From: Palsa-1447 sp964414785 | GTDB taxonomy: Bacteria; Verrucomicrobiota; Verrucomicrobiia; Opitutales; Opitutaceae | Assembly (NCBI GenBank): GCA_964414785.1 | Contig: CAYPXZ010000077.1 | Span: forward strand, 1 to 6,861 | DNA: 6,861 bases | Direction of reading: 5' to 3' | The notes under the pieces: generated by a model | What the model was told of the DNA's origin: nothing | The model's database searches: none | What the model saw: only the letters and a program-made list of their open reading frames with translations | Part shown: positions 1 through 6,729 of the stretch, piece by piece | Layout of the letters: each line of letters starts with the position of its first letter | Numbering within the stretch: the stretch's first letter is position 1 | Made by a program: the position numbers and the translations under genes

Positions 1-335
1 ATCAGCTTCGGGAAATGGTCCTCGCCCGTCTCGTAGAAGAACTCGTGGCCCATGACCCACGAGTCGCTCTTCCTCCAGTACTCCTGGTCCAGGCCCGGGA
101 ACTTGGAGCCCGCGAGCCAGGCCGGCAGGGCGACCCAGCGCTGGGGCAGGTTGCCGTTCTCGGGATGGATCCGGTAGTCGTTGAACTTCCAGTAGGTGTA
201 GCCGCCGGTCAGGTGGACCAGCTCGTCGGAGGTCGTGCTCTCGTGCAGCTTGCTGCAGACCGCCAGCGCGAAGTGGAGCGCGAGGAGAAGCGCGACCGCG
301 GCGGCGGTCCAGGCCTTGGCTTGGGGCGCCTTCAT
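1..335 (-). CDS. Family 39-like membrane glycosyltransferase, N-terminal part (runs off the window)
   Basis: Only the first 111 codons are present; the gene continues past the left edge. The ATG at 335-333 shares four bases (ATGA) with the stop of the upstream gene, which fixes the start by coupling; no Shine-Dalgarno sequence is visible. Residues about 9-28 form one hydrophobic helix. Next comes an external loop with the acidic pair D37-E38 in TSDELVHLTGGYTYW, then NDYR and PENGNLPQRW (58-67), then FPGLDQ and FFYETGED. About 45 of 76 loop residues (31-106) match the upstream neighbour, so the two are tandem paralogues. In GT39/ArnT-type GT-C enzymes an acidic residue in this first loop takes part in catalysis, and such enzymes move sugar from a polyprenyl-phosphate donor at the outer face of the inner membrane. 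Donor and acceptor are unknown. It could be truncated or intact; the window cannot say. Confidence 0.85.
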   Translation of the reverse strand, partial: MKAPQAKAWTAAAVALLLALHFALAVCSKLHESTTSDELVHLTGGYTYWKFNDYRIHPENGNLPQRWVALPAWLAGSKFPGLDQEYWRKSDSWVMGHEFFYETGEDHFPKL

Positions 336-2248
336 GGGATGGGGACGGGCTCGTAGAGGGCCCTCATGACGTCCGCGTCCGTCAGCTTGTAGATGAGGAA
401 GGTGTAGCCGGGCTCGGCGAGGGGAGCGCGGCCCCGCAGCGTGTGGCAGAGCCTGGCGAACTGGTACTCCTCGAACTCGACGCCCTCCTGGTACGTGAGC
501 TTGGTCTTCGTGTCCTCGAGCGTGAGCACGTGGGCGAGGAGTTCCCGATACCGGGCCTCCTTCTTCCGGTCCCAGGGGCCGCGCGCCTCGGTGTAGACCT
601 GCTGGAACTGGGTCACGCTGATGATCCACAGGCCGCCGGTGAGGACCCCGGGGACGCCGCGGGGGCGCAGGTCGAAGTTGATGTCGCCGATCCGCGTGCC
701 CTTGATCCCGTAGGTGTCGAGGTCCCCCGACCCGAAATACGAGATGAGGACGGGCCCGTCCGGCGGGTGCGCGTCGAGCCAGGCCCTGAGCGTCGGCAGG
801 TCCTGGCCCCAGTCGAGCGAGCTGTCGACCAGGTGCCTCCACGCGTCGCGCGGCCCCACGATCTCGTTGAAGTAGGCGAGGTAGCGGGGGCGGATCCAGA
901 CCGACTCGGCCGCAAACCACACCGCGAGCGCCGCGACGGCGGCGCCGGTCCAGTGCAGGGGACGCGAGACCCAGCCCGCGGCGCCGGCAGCCATGACGAA
1001 GAGGACCGGGTAGACGGGGATGATGTGGCGGTGCCCGATGTTGAGGCCGCTCGTCAGCGAAAACGCCCAGTAGACCGCGAAGAGCGAGAGGAGGGGGGAC
1101 CACTCGTAGAGGCGCGAGCGCCACTCGCCCGGCATGCGCCGGCGGGAGGCGCCGTGGAGCGCCGCGAGGGCGACGAGGCCGAAGAGCGCGAGGGGCGTCT
1201 TCACGGCCGTCGTGTACGGGAAGAACTGGACCCATCCCGTGCTCCTGTAGTCGCCGTTCAGGAAGGCCTTTCGGTAGCGCGAGAAGCGGTAGGTGTGGGC
1301 GAAGCCGTAGATGTAGGATTCGGGCAGGAGCTCGTGGCTGCGCGCGAAGCGCAGGATCGGCACCGTCGGCCCGCCCCGGTCCTCGAGAACGTCCCACCCG
1401 ACGAGCGAACGCACGCGGTTCGGCTCGAACTTGTTGAACATCGCGTACCGGAAGCCGTACGAGGCCCAGATGACCGCGACGGCGAGCGCGCACGCGGCGA
1501 GCGTCGCGAGGATGAGCGCCCAGGCCACCCGGGCCCTTCCGATGATCCGGGTCCCGAAGGGCCGCGAGGACTCGAGCTCGCTCCTGCCCGAGACCCGCAC
1601 CAGGAAGAGGAGGGCGCACATGGGCGCGACAAGCGGCGCCGAGAACTTCGACACGCACAGGAGCCCGAGCGCGAGCCCGAAGACGAGGACCCGCCACGGG
1701 GTCAGCCGGTGGGCCATCGCCCAGAACGCCGTGACCGCCGCAAGGAACATGCAGCCGGCGGTCATGTCGCTCGTAATGAGCGCCCCGTTCGCGAGCATGG
1801 TCGGGCAGAACGCGAAGAGCGCGACGGCAAGGACCGCGCCCTTGTCCCCATGGAGCCGGCGCGCCCAAAGGAAGACGAGGGCGCCGGCCGCGACACCAAA
1901 GAGTGCGATCATCCGTCGGCCCGCCCGGAGCATCCCGGCAAGGTCGTTGCCGCTCGTGTAGAACCACTGGAACCCCATGTCCCACACGTCGGAGATCCTC
2001 CAGGCGTTCTGGTCCAGCGTGGGGAACTTCGTCTTGCCGCCTAGGAGCGGCAGGGCCGCCCAGCGCTGGGGGAGGTTCCCGTTCTCAGGCTGGAGCCTGT
2101 AGTCGTTCGTCGTCCAGTAGGAGTAACCCGCGGTCAGGTGGGCGATCTCGTCGCCCGTCGTGCACTGGGTGTCGGAGACGCTGGTCGCCATCCACCAGTA
2201 GAGGCCGAGGATGCCCGCCGCGAGGAGAAGGATCCGGGTGCGCGTCAT
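332..2248 (-). CDS. Phospholipid carrier-dependent glycosyltransferase, family 39 / ArnT-like
   Basis: This is a 638-residue polytopic membrane protein with a C-terminal soluble part, a normal length for bacterial GT39-type enzymes. A helix at about 6-21 is followed by the first external loop with D33-E34 (TGDEIAHLTAGYSYW) and PENGNLPQRWAALPLL (54-69), where relatives more often have an HPPL-type motif. Further family marks are FCPTMLANGALITSDMTAG (147-165), KFSAPL (201-206), FPYTTAVKTPLALFG (343-357) and GLNIGHRHIIPVYPVLFV (401-418). The clearest is YFNEIVGP...LVDSSLDWGQDL (459-484), close to the YFNE...DSNxDWGQDL signature of this family, followed by a YFGSGDLDTYGI segment. The expected role is transfer of a sugar from polyprenyl phosphate to an unknown acceptor at the outer membrane face; D33/E34 are the candidate catalytic acids. 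The ATG overlaps the upstream stop by four bases (ATGA), with a weak AGG about 7 nt before it. The downstream partial gene is its paralogue. Confidence 0.92.
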   Translation of the reverse strand: MTRTRILLLAAGILGLYWWMATSVSDTQCTTGDEIAHLTAGYSYWTTNDYRLQPENGNLPQRWAALPLLGGKTKFPTLDQNAWRISDVWDMGFQWFYTSGNDLAGMLRAGRRMIALFGVAAGALVFLWARRLHGDKGAVLAVALFAFCPTMLANGALITSDMTAGCMFLAAVTAFWAMAHRLTPWRVLVFGLALGLLCVSKFSAPLVAPMCALLFLVRVSGRSELESSRPFGTRIIGRARVAWALILATLAACALAVAVIWASYGFRYAMFNKFEPNRVRSLVGWDVLEDRGGPTVPILRFARSHELLPESYIYGFAHTYRFSRYRKAFLNGDYRSTGWVQFFPYTTAVKTPLALFGLVALAALHGASRRRMPGEWRSRLYEWSPLLSLFAVYWAFSLTSGLNIGHRHIIPVYPVLFVMAAGAAGWVSRPLHWTGAAVAALAVWFAAESVWIRPRYLAYFNEIVGPRDAWRHLVDSSLDWGQDLPTLRAWLDAHPPDGPVLISYFGSGDLDTYGIKGTRIGDINFDLRPRGVPGVLTGGLWIISVTQFQQVYTEARGPWDRKKEARYRELLAHVLTLEDTKTKLTYQEGVEFEEYQFARLCHTLRGRAPLAEPGYTFLIYKLTDADVMRALYEPVPIP

Positions 2249-3702
2249 TGGGACCTGGGCGCGCCCCCCAGGCGGGAGGCGAGCGCCTGCGCGAAGGCGC
2301 CGAGCGCGACCGCCTGCATCGCAAGGAGGGGGAGCTGGTGGCGGTCGTTGTGGTTCACGAGCACGTAGGGAAGCACCATCCCCACTGCGATCGCGGCGGC
2401 CCAGGCGGCGGGGGCGCCGAGGCGGCCTCCCATGAGGATTGCCGAGAGGAGGAGCGCCACGGCGGGGATCCCCGCCGTGAGGAACCCGAGCGCGATCCCG
2501 CCCGCCCCCCGGTACTGGGCGTCGTAGGCAAGGCGCCTGGCGAGCCAGTCGAGCCAGATCGCGTCCGCGTCCCTAAGGCCCATCCCGTGGAGCCTCTGGT
2601 ACTCATACGAAGGGGGCGAGTCGATCCGGGTCCACAGGGCGCCCGCCGGCCCCATCGTGATCAGTTCGCCCGCCCCCGCCAGCCTTGCGGAGTCCGCCTG
2701 CGAGAAGGGGAAGCGGGTCGACTCGCCGCCGCCCTCGCGGCGGCAGAAAACGACCGCGGCGCCGAGCCTTCGCATGACGTTCGCCGCGAAGTGGGCGGGG
2801 TCCGCCCGGATGGCGGCGAGGGCGGGCGCGCGGAAGCTTGCGACGTAGTCCATCTCGCCCATTTGGGAGTAGCGGTTGAATTCCGCGACGTCGAAGTAGG
2901 GGAGCCTCCTCAGGACGGTCTCCATCCGCGGCAGGCCGTCGGCGGAGTCGACGTTCGCCAGGTGAAGCTCGAACCAGGAATTCGACTTGAGGGGGACCAG
3001 GTGGCCGAGGGCGATGGCGTTGCGGGCGCTCCAGGCCCCGATCGAGGCCAGGGCCGCGGCCGCAGCGACGGCGGGGACGAGGAGCCTCCTCGTGTCGCCG
3101 CGGTGGATCCACGCGGTCGCAAGGACGACGATCCCCGCCGCGGCCGCGAGGCCGGCGTTCTCGAGCGGTGCGAGGAGCGCCACTAGGATGAGCGCCGCCG
3201 AGCGCGCGCGGGAGGGAGGCAGGCGGGCCCCGAGCGCGGCCCAGAGGAGCGCCGCCGAAAGCAGGATGTCGAGCCACGCCTCGCTCAGGACGACGAGGGG
3301 GCTCCCCGGGACGAGGGCGCAGAAGGCCAGGAACGCGGCCGAGGCCGCGGCGCGGATCCACGCCCCGAAGGGCGCAAGCGCATGGACGAGGAGGGCGTTG
3401 GCCCCCGCAAGGCCGAGGACGGACAGGCAGAGCAACGCCTTCGCGGACGCCGCGGTCTTCGCCCCGAGGGCAAGGAAGACGGCGGCCTCGACCCATGCCG
3501 GCAGCGGGGAGACCCAGGCCGTGGCGCCCGTGCCGCCGTCAAAGGGGTCGCTGAAGCCCCGTCCCTGGACCAGCGCCGCGGCGACGTTGCCGGGCTCCGC
3601 CCAGTCGAACATGCCCGGCGCCAACCTCGGCAGGTTGTGGGCCAGTGCGGCGGCGGTGATGACCCCGAGGCCTGTCCATGCGAGGAGCCGAGGTTGACCC
3701 AT
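2245..3702 (-). CDS. GT-C-like membrane glycosyltransferase (family 39-like)
   Basis: A 485-residue, alanine-rich polytopic membrane protein. After an N-terminal helix (about 8-22) the first external loop reads FDWAEPGNVAAALVQGRGF (32-50) and then SDPF...TGATAWVSPLPAW (51-70). This resembles the D..E....A..L..G.GF...TGPTAW..P pattern of a bacterial family 39-like group, with D33 and E36 as candidate catalytic acids. Several helices follow (about 88-110, 117-157, 168-198, 207-223). Then comes WSARNAIALGHLVPLKSNS (224-242) and a soluble stretch with FNRYSQMGEMDYVASF and IRADPAHFAANVMRRLG, both typical of that group. The C-terminus has helices at about 401-424 and 431-449 and a last one after NHNDRHQLPLL (450-460). 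It probably uses a polyprenyl-phosphate sugar; the acceptor is unknown. The start lies 10 bp after the GT2 stop and has no visible Shine-Dalgarno sequence, so coupling is likely. It is not a close homologue of the next two genes. Confidence 0.85.
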   Translation of the reverse strand: MGQPRLLAWTGLGVITAAALAHNLPRLAPGMFDWAEPGNVAAALVQGRGFSDPFDGGTGATAWVSPLPAWVEAAVFLALGAKTAASAKALLCLSVLGLAGANALLVHALAPFGAWIRAAASAAFLAFCALVPGSPLVVLSEAWLDILLSAALLWAALGARLPPSRARSAALILVALLAPLENAGLAAAAGIVVLATAWIHRGDTRRLLVPAVAAAAALASIGAWSARNAIALGHLVPLKSNSWFELHLANVDSADGLPRMETVLRRLPYFDVAEFNRYSQMGEMDYVASFRAPALAAIRADPAHFAANVMRRLGAAVVFCRREGGGESTRFPFSQADSARLAGAGELITMGPAGALWTRIDSPPSYEYQRLHGMGLRDADAIWLDWLARRLAYDAQYRGAGGIALGFLTAGIPAVALLLSAILMGGRLGAPAAWAAAIAVGMVLPYVLVNHNDRHQLPLLAMQAVALGAFAQALASRLGGAPRSQ

Positions 3703-3712
3703 GGACGGGGGG

Positions 3713-4654
3713 TCAGCGCCGCGGAGGCTTGACCAGGTAGACCGGGCGCTGCTTCACCTCGTCGTAGACGCGGCCGAGGTACTCACCCAGGACGCCGATC
3801 CCGATCAGCTGGATCCCTCCGAGGAACGTGACGAGGGACACGAGCGTCGTGAACCCGGTCGACGCGGTCTCGATCCCGAGGAGGCGCTTCACGATGAAGA
3901 AGAGCCCCAGGGCGAACCCGAGCCCGCTCACGAATATCCCCGCGTACGTGAGGAACCGCAGGGGAAGGTACGAGAAGCTGAAGAACCCGTCGACGGCGTA
4001 CCGCACGAGGCGCCTGAAGGTCTGCTTCGGCTTGCCGGCGGCCCGCTCCTGGCGGTCGTACTCGACGTCCGCCGTCGCGAACCCGATCCAGGCCCTTAGG
4101 CCCGGGAAGAAGCGGTGCCGCTCGGGAAGGTGGGCGAAGGCCTCGAGGGCGGGCCTCCCGAGGAGCCCGAAGGTGCCCGTGTTCGACTCTATCGGGATGT
4201 CCGTCAGTTTCCCGAAGAGGGCGTGGAAGAGGTCGAAGCCCGCCCGGCGAACCCCCGTCTCCTGGCGGGAGCGGCGCACGGCGCGGACGACCTCGGCGCC
4301 CGAGCGCCACGCGGCGACGAGCTCCGGGATCAGCTCGGGGGGGTCCTGCAGGTCGGCGTCCATGGTGACGGCGGCGTCGGCCTGCCTTGCGGCGGCGAGT
4401 CCGGCCGCCAGCGCGCTCTGGAACCCGAAGTTCCTCGAGAGCTCGACCAGCTCAAACCGGGGGTCGATCAGGCCCTGGGAGCGGACCATATCCGCCGTCT
4501 TGTCGCGGCTCCCGTCGTTCACGAAGACGACCCGCCACCCGCAGTCCGCGTTCCCCTTGAGGAGCGCCTCCAGCCGGGCGAACAGCTCGGGCAGAACGGA
4601 CTCCTCGTTGAACACGGGGATCACGATGGCGACGGAGGGTCTTGTATCGGTCAT
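3713..4654 (-). CDS. Polyprenyl-phosphate glycosyltransferase, GT2 DPM1/GtrB-like
   Basis: A 313-residue protein with a cytoplasmic GT-A domain and two C-terminal membrane helices, the normal size and layout for GtrB/ArnC-type enzymes. Motifs in order: VAIVIPVFNEESVLPEL (8-24) at the nucleotide-sugar site, VNDGSRD (45-51), LSRNFGFQSALAAG (72-85), the metal-binding DADLQDPPE (99-107), VRAVRRSRQE (123-132), NTGTFGLLGR (158-167) and the basic RQERAAGKPKQ loop (201-211). Helices lie at about 232-256 and 267-290, followed by the family tail GVLGEYLGRVYDEVKQRPVY (287-306). The expected reaction is transfer of a sugar from a UDP-, GDP- or similar donor to polyprenyl phosphate, giving the lipid-linked donor for GT-C enzymes. 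Adjacent GT-C genes on both sides support this. The sugar cannot be told: glucose, mannose, N-acetylglucosamine or aminoarabinose-type donors all fit the fold. The ATG is 6 bp after the upstream stop, without a clear Shine-Dalgarno sequence. Confidence 0.95.
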   Translation of the reverse strand: MTDTRPSVAIVIPVFNEESVLPELFARLEALLKGNADCGWRVVFVNDGSRDKTADMVRSQGLIDPRFELVELSRNFGFQSALAAGLAAARQADAAVTMDADLQDPPELIPELVAAWRSGAEVVRAVRRSRQETGVRRAGFDLFHALFGKLTDIPIESNTGTFGLLGRPALEAFAHLPERHRFFPGLRAWIGFATADVEYDRQERAAGKPKQTFRRLVRYAVDGFFSFSYLPLRFLTYAGIFVSGLGFALGLFFIVKRLLGIETASTGFTTLVSLVTFLGGIQLIGIGVLGEYLGRVYDEVKQRPVYLVKPPRR

Positions 4655-4660
4655 GGGCGT

Positions 4661-6361
4661 CTATCGGGACTCGTCGGGCGTCCGGCGGGCGCGCACGAGG
4701 GCCATGCACAGGATTGCGCCCAGGAGCGCCAGAACAAGCGCGGGAGGAGTGGGGGAAATGTCGGCAAAATATGCGAAGTGGGCGATGATTTTCTCGCTGA
4801 GGTTCGCCTGGGCGACCACCCCGTAGGTGGAGGAGGCCTCTTGGACGCTCCTGGCGGGCGTCAGCCACCGGTCGAGAGCGAAGTCTTCGACCGCGAACTG
4901 AAGCGCGATGCCGAGGGCGAAGTCGACGGCCCAGCCCAGGACGAGGATCCGGCGCCACCCGGCCCCGAGCGTGCCCCAGCGCGAGGCGAGGAAGGCGAGC
5001 CCGAGCAGCACCAGGGACTGCAGGCAGATGTGCCCCGTGCCGTAGTGGTCCCGGTCGCCGTAGGTCGCGAAGGAGAGGATGACGATCCCGGACAGGGCCA
5101 GCGCCCAGAAGCGCCCCTCGCGCCGGTCGGCGGCCCTCGCAGCCCGGATGGCCTCCCGCAGCGCGACGACCCACCCGACGCAGCCGAGCGCCAGGAGGGG
5201 GTTGAGCTGGTAGACGAGGAAGGCCTGGTCGCGCAGGGCGCCCCAGGGGCTTGTCTGTCGGAAGAGGCTCCCCTCGAACCCGCGGACCTGGGGCGGGATG
5301 AGGCTGTCGCGCAGGTTGAGCGCCATGACCACGGCGGGGTTCCCCGGGGTTTTCTGCATCATGGTGACGCTCGAATTGGAGAGGAGCGTCGCCCGGACCC
5401 CGTATTCGGCGAAGGACCAGAGGAACCAGGGGGCAAGGACAAGGGCGCCGGCGAGGGCCGAGAGGGCGGTCGCCCGGGCGAACCCCGGGCTCCAGCCGAT
5501 CCGGAACCCAAGGACGATCCATGCGGCGGCAAGGACCACCACGTAGGGGCCTGCCGAGTAGTGTGTCACGACGGCCCCGCCCAGGCAGAGTCCGCACAGG
5601 ACGCCCGCCGTCGCCGGCGGGGCGTCCTGGTCCCGCACCCGCAGGAAGAAGTAGAGCCCCGCGAGGATGAAGAAGGCCGCCTGGAGCTTCGTCCACGGGT
5701 ACGTCGAGTTCTGGACAAAGAGCGGGTTCAGCATGAGGACCAAGGCCGCGAGCCGCGCCGCGGAGCGGCCGCCGAATCGCACGGCCAGGAGTCCCACCGG
5801 CAGGTACGCGAGGCTGCAGAGCGCCGCCATGATGACCTGATAGTGCGCGTAGTCGGCGGCCGTCGCCCTCAGGAACACGGCGGTCAGCACGTTGCCGAGC
5901 GGGGGCCTCGCGGGCACTTGGTAGATGTCGAAGAAGAGCCGGTCCTTGGGCCACTGGCGAAGAAAGAACTCCGCCCGCTGCCAGTGCTCAAGCCAGTCGC
6001 CGAGCCAGGCTCCGCCGGAATGGCTCCTGACGAACGAGAGCCACAGCACGCACCAGGAGGTGATGACCAGCTGTCCGACGGCGAGGTCCCGCGCGACGGG
6101 ATCGGCGAGGAGGGCGCGCGTCCCCCTAAGCCCCGCCAAGAGCCCCGCGAGCCCGAGGGCGGGGACTATCCAGTAGAGGGGGAGGGGGGCGCCCGTTGTG
6201 AACACGGTCCATGCGACCGCCCAGGCGAGGATGAGCGAAAGCGCAGCCCCCGCGACCAGGCTCTCGGCCGGGTTTAGCCGTAGTCGCCCGATAATGGGGC
6301 GCGAAAGGCCGAACGCGACGCCCAGCACCAAAAGGAGGCAGACCAGCGTGTCGGCGATCAT
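4661..6361 (-). CDS. Polytopic membrane protein, probable GT-C-fold glycosyltransferase
   Basis: A 566-residue membrane protein, first gene of the operon. About ten or more hydrophobic segments can be seen, for example at 4-20, 34-55, 62-79, 95-111, 175-195, 202-215, 228-240, 252-285, 297-317, 420-432, 445-459, 472-490 and 540-556. Between helices lies HSGGAWLGDWLEHWQRAEFF (114-133), with D122 and E125, then FDIYQVPARPPLGNVL (144-159). A GDW..HW acidic loop followed by RPPL is what GT-C enzymes of the family 39/83 type show in their first external loop, so D122 is the candidate catalytic residue. THYSAGPYVVVL (266-277) is a further conserved-looking segment. I do not recognise a named family member. 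The frame stays open to a TTG at 6454, but the ATG at 6361 is preferred: it begins a hydrophobic helix and has AGGGGG 9 nt upstream, while the extra 31 residues look like untranslated leader. An O-antigen polymerase or other multi-pass protein is possible but less likely. Confidence 0.8.
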   Translation of the reverse strand: MIADTLVCLLLVLGVAFGLSRPIIGRLRLNPAESLVAGAALSLILAWAVAWTVFTTGAPLPLYWIVPALGLAGLLAGLRGTRALLADPVARDLAVGQLVITSWCVLWLSFVRSHSGGAWLGDWLEHWQRAEFFLRQWPKDRLFFDIYQVPARPPLGNVLTAVFLRATAADYAHYQVIMAALCSLAYLPVGLLAVRFGGRSAARLAALVLMLNPLFVQNSTYPWTKLQAAFFILAGLYFFLRVRDQDAPPATAGVLCGLCLGGAVVTHYSAGPYVVVLAAAWIVLGFRIGWSPGFARATALSALAGALVLAPWFLWSFAEYGVRATLLSNSSVTMMQKTPGNPAVVMALNLRDSLIPPQVRGFEGSLFRQTSPWGALRDQAFLVYQLNPLLALGCVGWVVALREAIRAARAADRREGRFWALALSGIVILSFATYGDRDHYGTGHICLQSLVLLGLAFLASRWGTLGAGWRRILVLGWAVDFALGIALQFAVEDFALDRWLTPARSVQEASSTYGVVAQANLSEKIIAHFAYFADISPTPPALVLALLGAILCMALVRARRTPDESR

Positions 6362-6377
6362 GGGCGGTTGCCCCCTA
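6362..6377 (-). promoter_or_regulatory. Ribosome-binding site of the first operon gene, with a small hairpin
   Basis: On the minus strand AGGGGG (6376-6371) lies 9 nt before the ATG at 6361. This is the best Shine-Dalgarno-like sequence before any large gene here and decides the start choice. The same bases can pair: GGGC (6373-6370) with GCCC (6365-6362) around an AACC loop, a 4-bp all-GC stem ending directly at the start codon. The TAG stop of the small upstream ORF (6377-6375) overlaps the AGGGGG. The pairing is plain in the sequence; any control of initiation by it is inferred. Confidence 0.5.
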
Positions 6378-6494
6378 GGCCATTCTACAAGGCCCGGGAA
6401 CGCAACATCGGGCGTCGCGAATCCGAAGCCTGAATCCGCGCCCGCAGGCGGCAACCCATCGATATCGAGGAAGACGGCTATTCAACGCGAACAT
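6375..6494 (-). CDS. Possible 39-residue leader ORF with a strong ribosome-binding site
   Basis: On the minus strand GGAGGAGG (6510-6503) stands 8 nt before an ATG (6494-6492), the only textbook Shine-Dalgarno arrangement in the window. The frame runs 39 codons to TAG (6377-6375), ending 13 nt before the ATG of the first operon gene. The peptide begins MFALNSRLPRYRW, is rich in arginine (RLRIRD) and has four cysteines near residues 18-36. No family is recognised and no membrane segment is seen. It could be a leader peptide whose translation opens the ribosome-binding site of the following gene, a short basic protein, or a chance ORF in GC-rich DNA. The frame is open upstream to an ATG at 6638, but that longer version has no good ribosome-binding site. 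Confidence 0.3.
   Translation of the reverse strand: MFALNSRLPRYRWVAACGRGFRLRIRDARCCVPGPCRMA
6382..6387 (-). promoter_or_regulatory. Weak -10-like hexamer upstream of the operon
   Basis: TAGAAT on the minus strand matches TATAAT at five of six bases and would place a start of transcription about 13 nt before the ATG at 6361. No acceptable -35 hexamer lies 16-18 bp upstream. If it were the main promoter, the small ORF at 6375-6494 would not be in the transcript. A promoter further upstream, in the AT-richer DNA beyond 6600, is equally possible. Confidence 0.15.
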
Positions 6495-6620
6495 GCGCCC
6501 GACCTCCTCCAGGTGCCCGCTCCCAGCTACTCCGGCCCCTGCCGCGCGCACTGGTACCGGCGGCGAAACAACACCATGAATCCATGCGAAACTTGGCATC
6601 GCCACCCTTCGCACGTTATA

Positions 6621-6650
6621 TTGGTTCGCGGGTAACAAAGATTTTTATAG
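6621..6650 (+). promoter_or_regulatory. Weak sigma70-like promoter candidate, plus strand
   Basis: TTGGTT (6621-6626) is followed after 18 bp by TTATAG (6645-6650); TTTATA at 17 bp is an alternative. An AGGAG (6677-6681) lies downstream, 6 nt before a TTG, but that frame closes after 12 codons. The order promoter, ribosome-binding site, short frame resembles the start of a divergent gene that is now broken, or a leader. In AT-richer DNA such matches also arise by chance. Confidence 0.2.
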
Positions 6651-6729
6651 AACACATGTCTAAAAAGGCATTTAACAGGAGTCGAAATTGAAGAACTACG
6701 AGGATGGCAACGACTCACAAAATTGATTG

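Noticed and set aside
443..2044. Long open frame on the plus strand (533 codons) opposite the family 39 gene
   Set aside because: It is antisense to a gene with clear family motifs. The predicted protein is full of charged low-complexity D/E/R/G/P runs, as expected when GC-biased codons are read from the other strand.
1903..3186. Plus-strand open frame of 427 codons
   Set aside because: It crosses the junction of two well-supported minus-strand genes and has no recognisable domain; a shadow of GC bias.
4115..6277. Plus-strand open frame of 720 codons opposite the GT2 and first membrane gene
   Set aside because: It spans two real minus-strand genes and has the same low-complexity charged composition, with no domain. 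Third-position G/C bias removes stop codons in this frame.
6362..6454. N-terminal extension of the first membrane gene to a TTG at 6454
   Set aside because: The added 31 residues are proline- and glycine-rich without a domain and lack a ribosome-binding site; the ATG at 6361 has AGGGGG at 9 nt and begins a membrane helix.
6460..6467. CGATATCG palindrome
   Set aside because: A single 8-bp palindrome, likely chance or a restriction-type site, with no second copy or context to make it an operator.
6585..6613. TGCGAA...TTCGCA inverted repeat
   Set aside because: Six-base arms with a 17-base loop are expected by chance and no T-run follows, so it is not a terminator.
6688..6726. TTG-started 12-codon frame after AGGAG on the plus strand
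   Set aside because: It is too short to support as a gene. It could be the start of a broken gene or a leader, but nothing downstream continues it.
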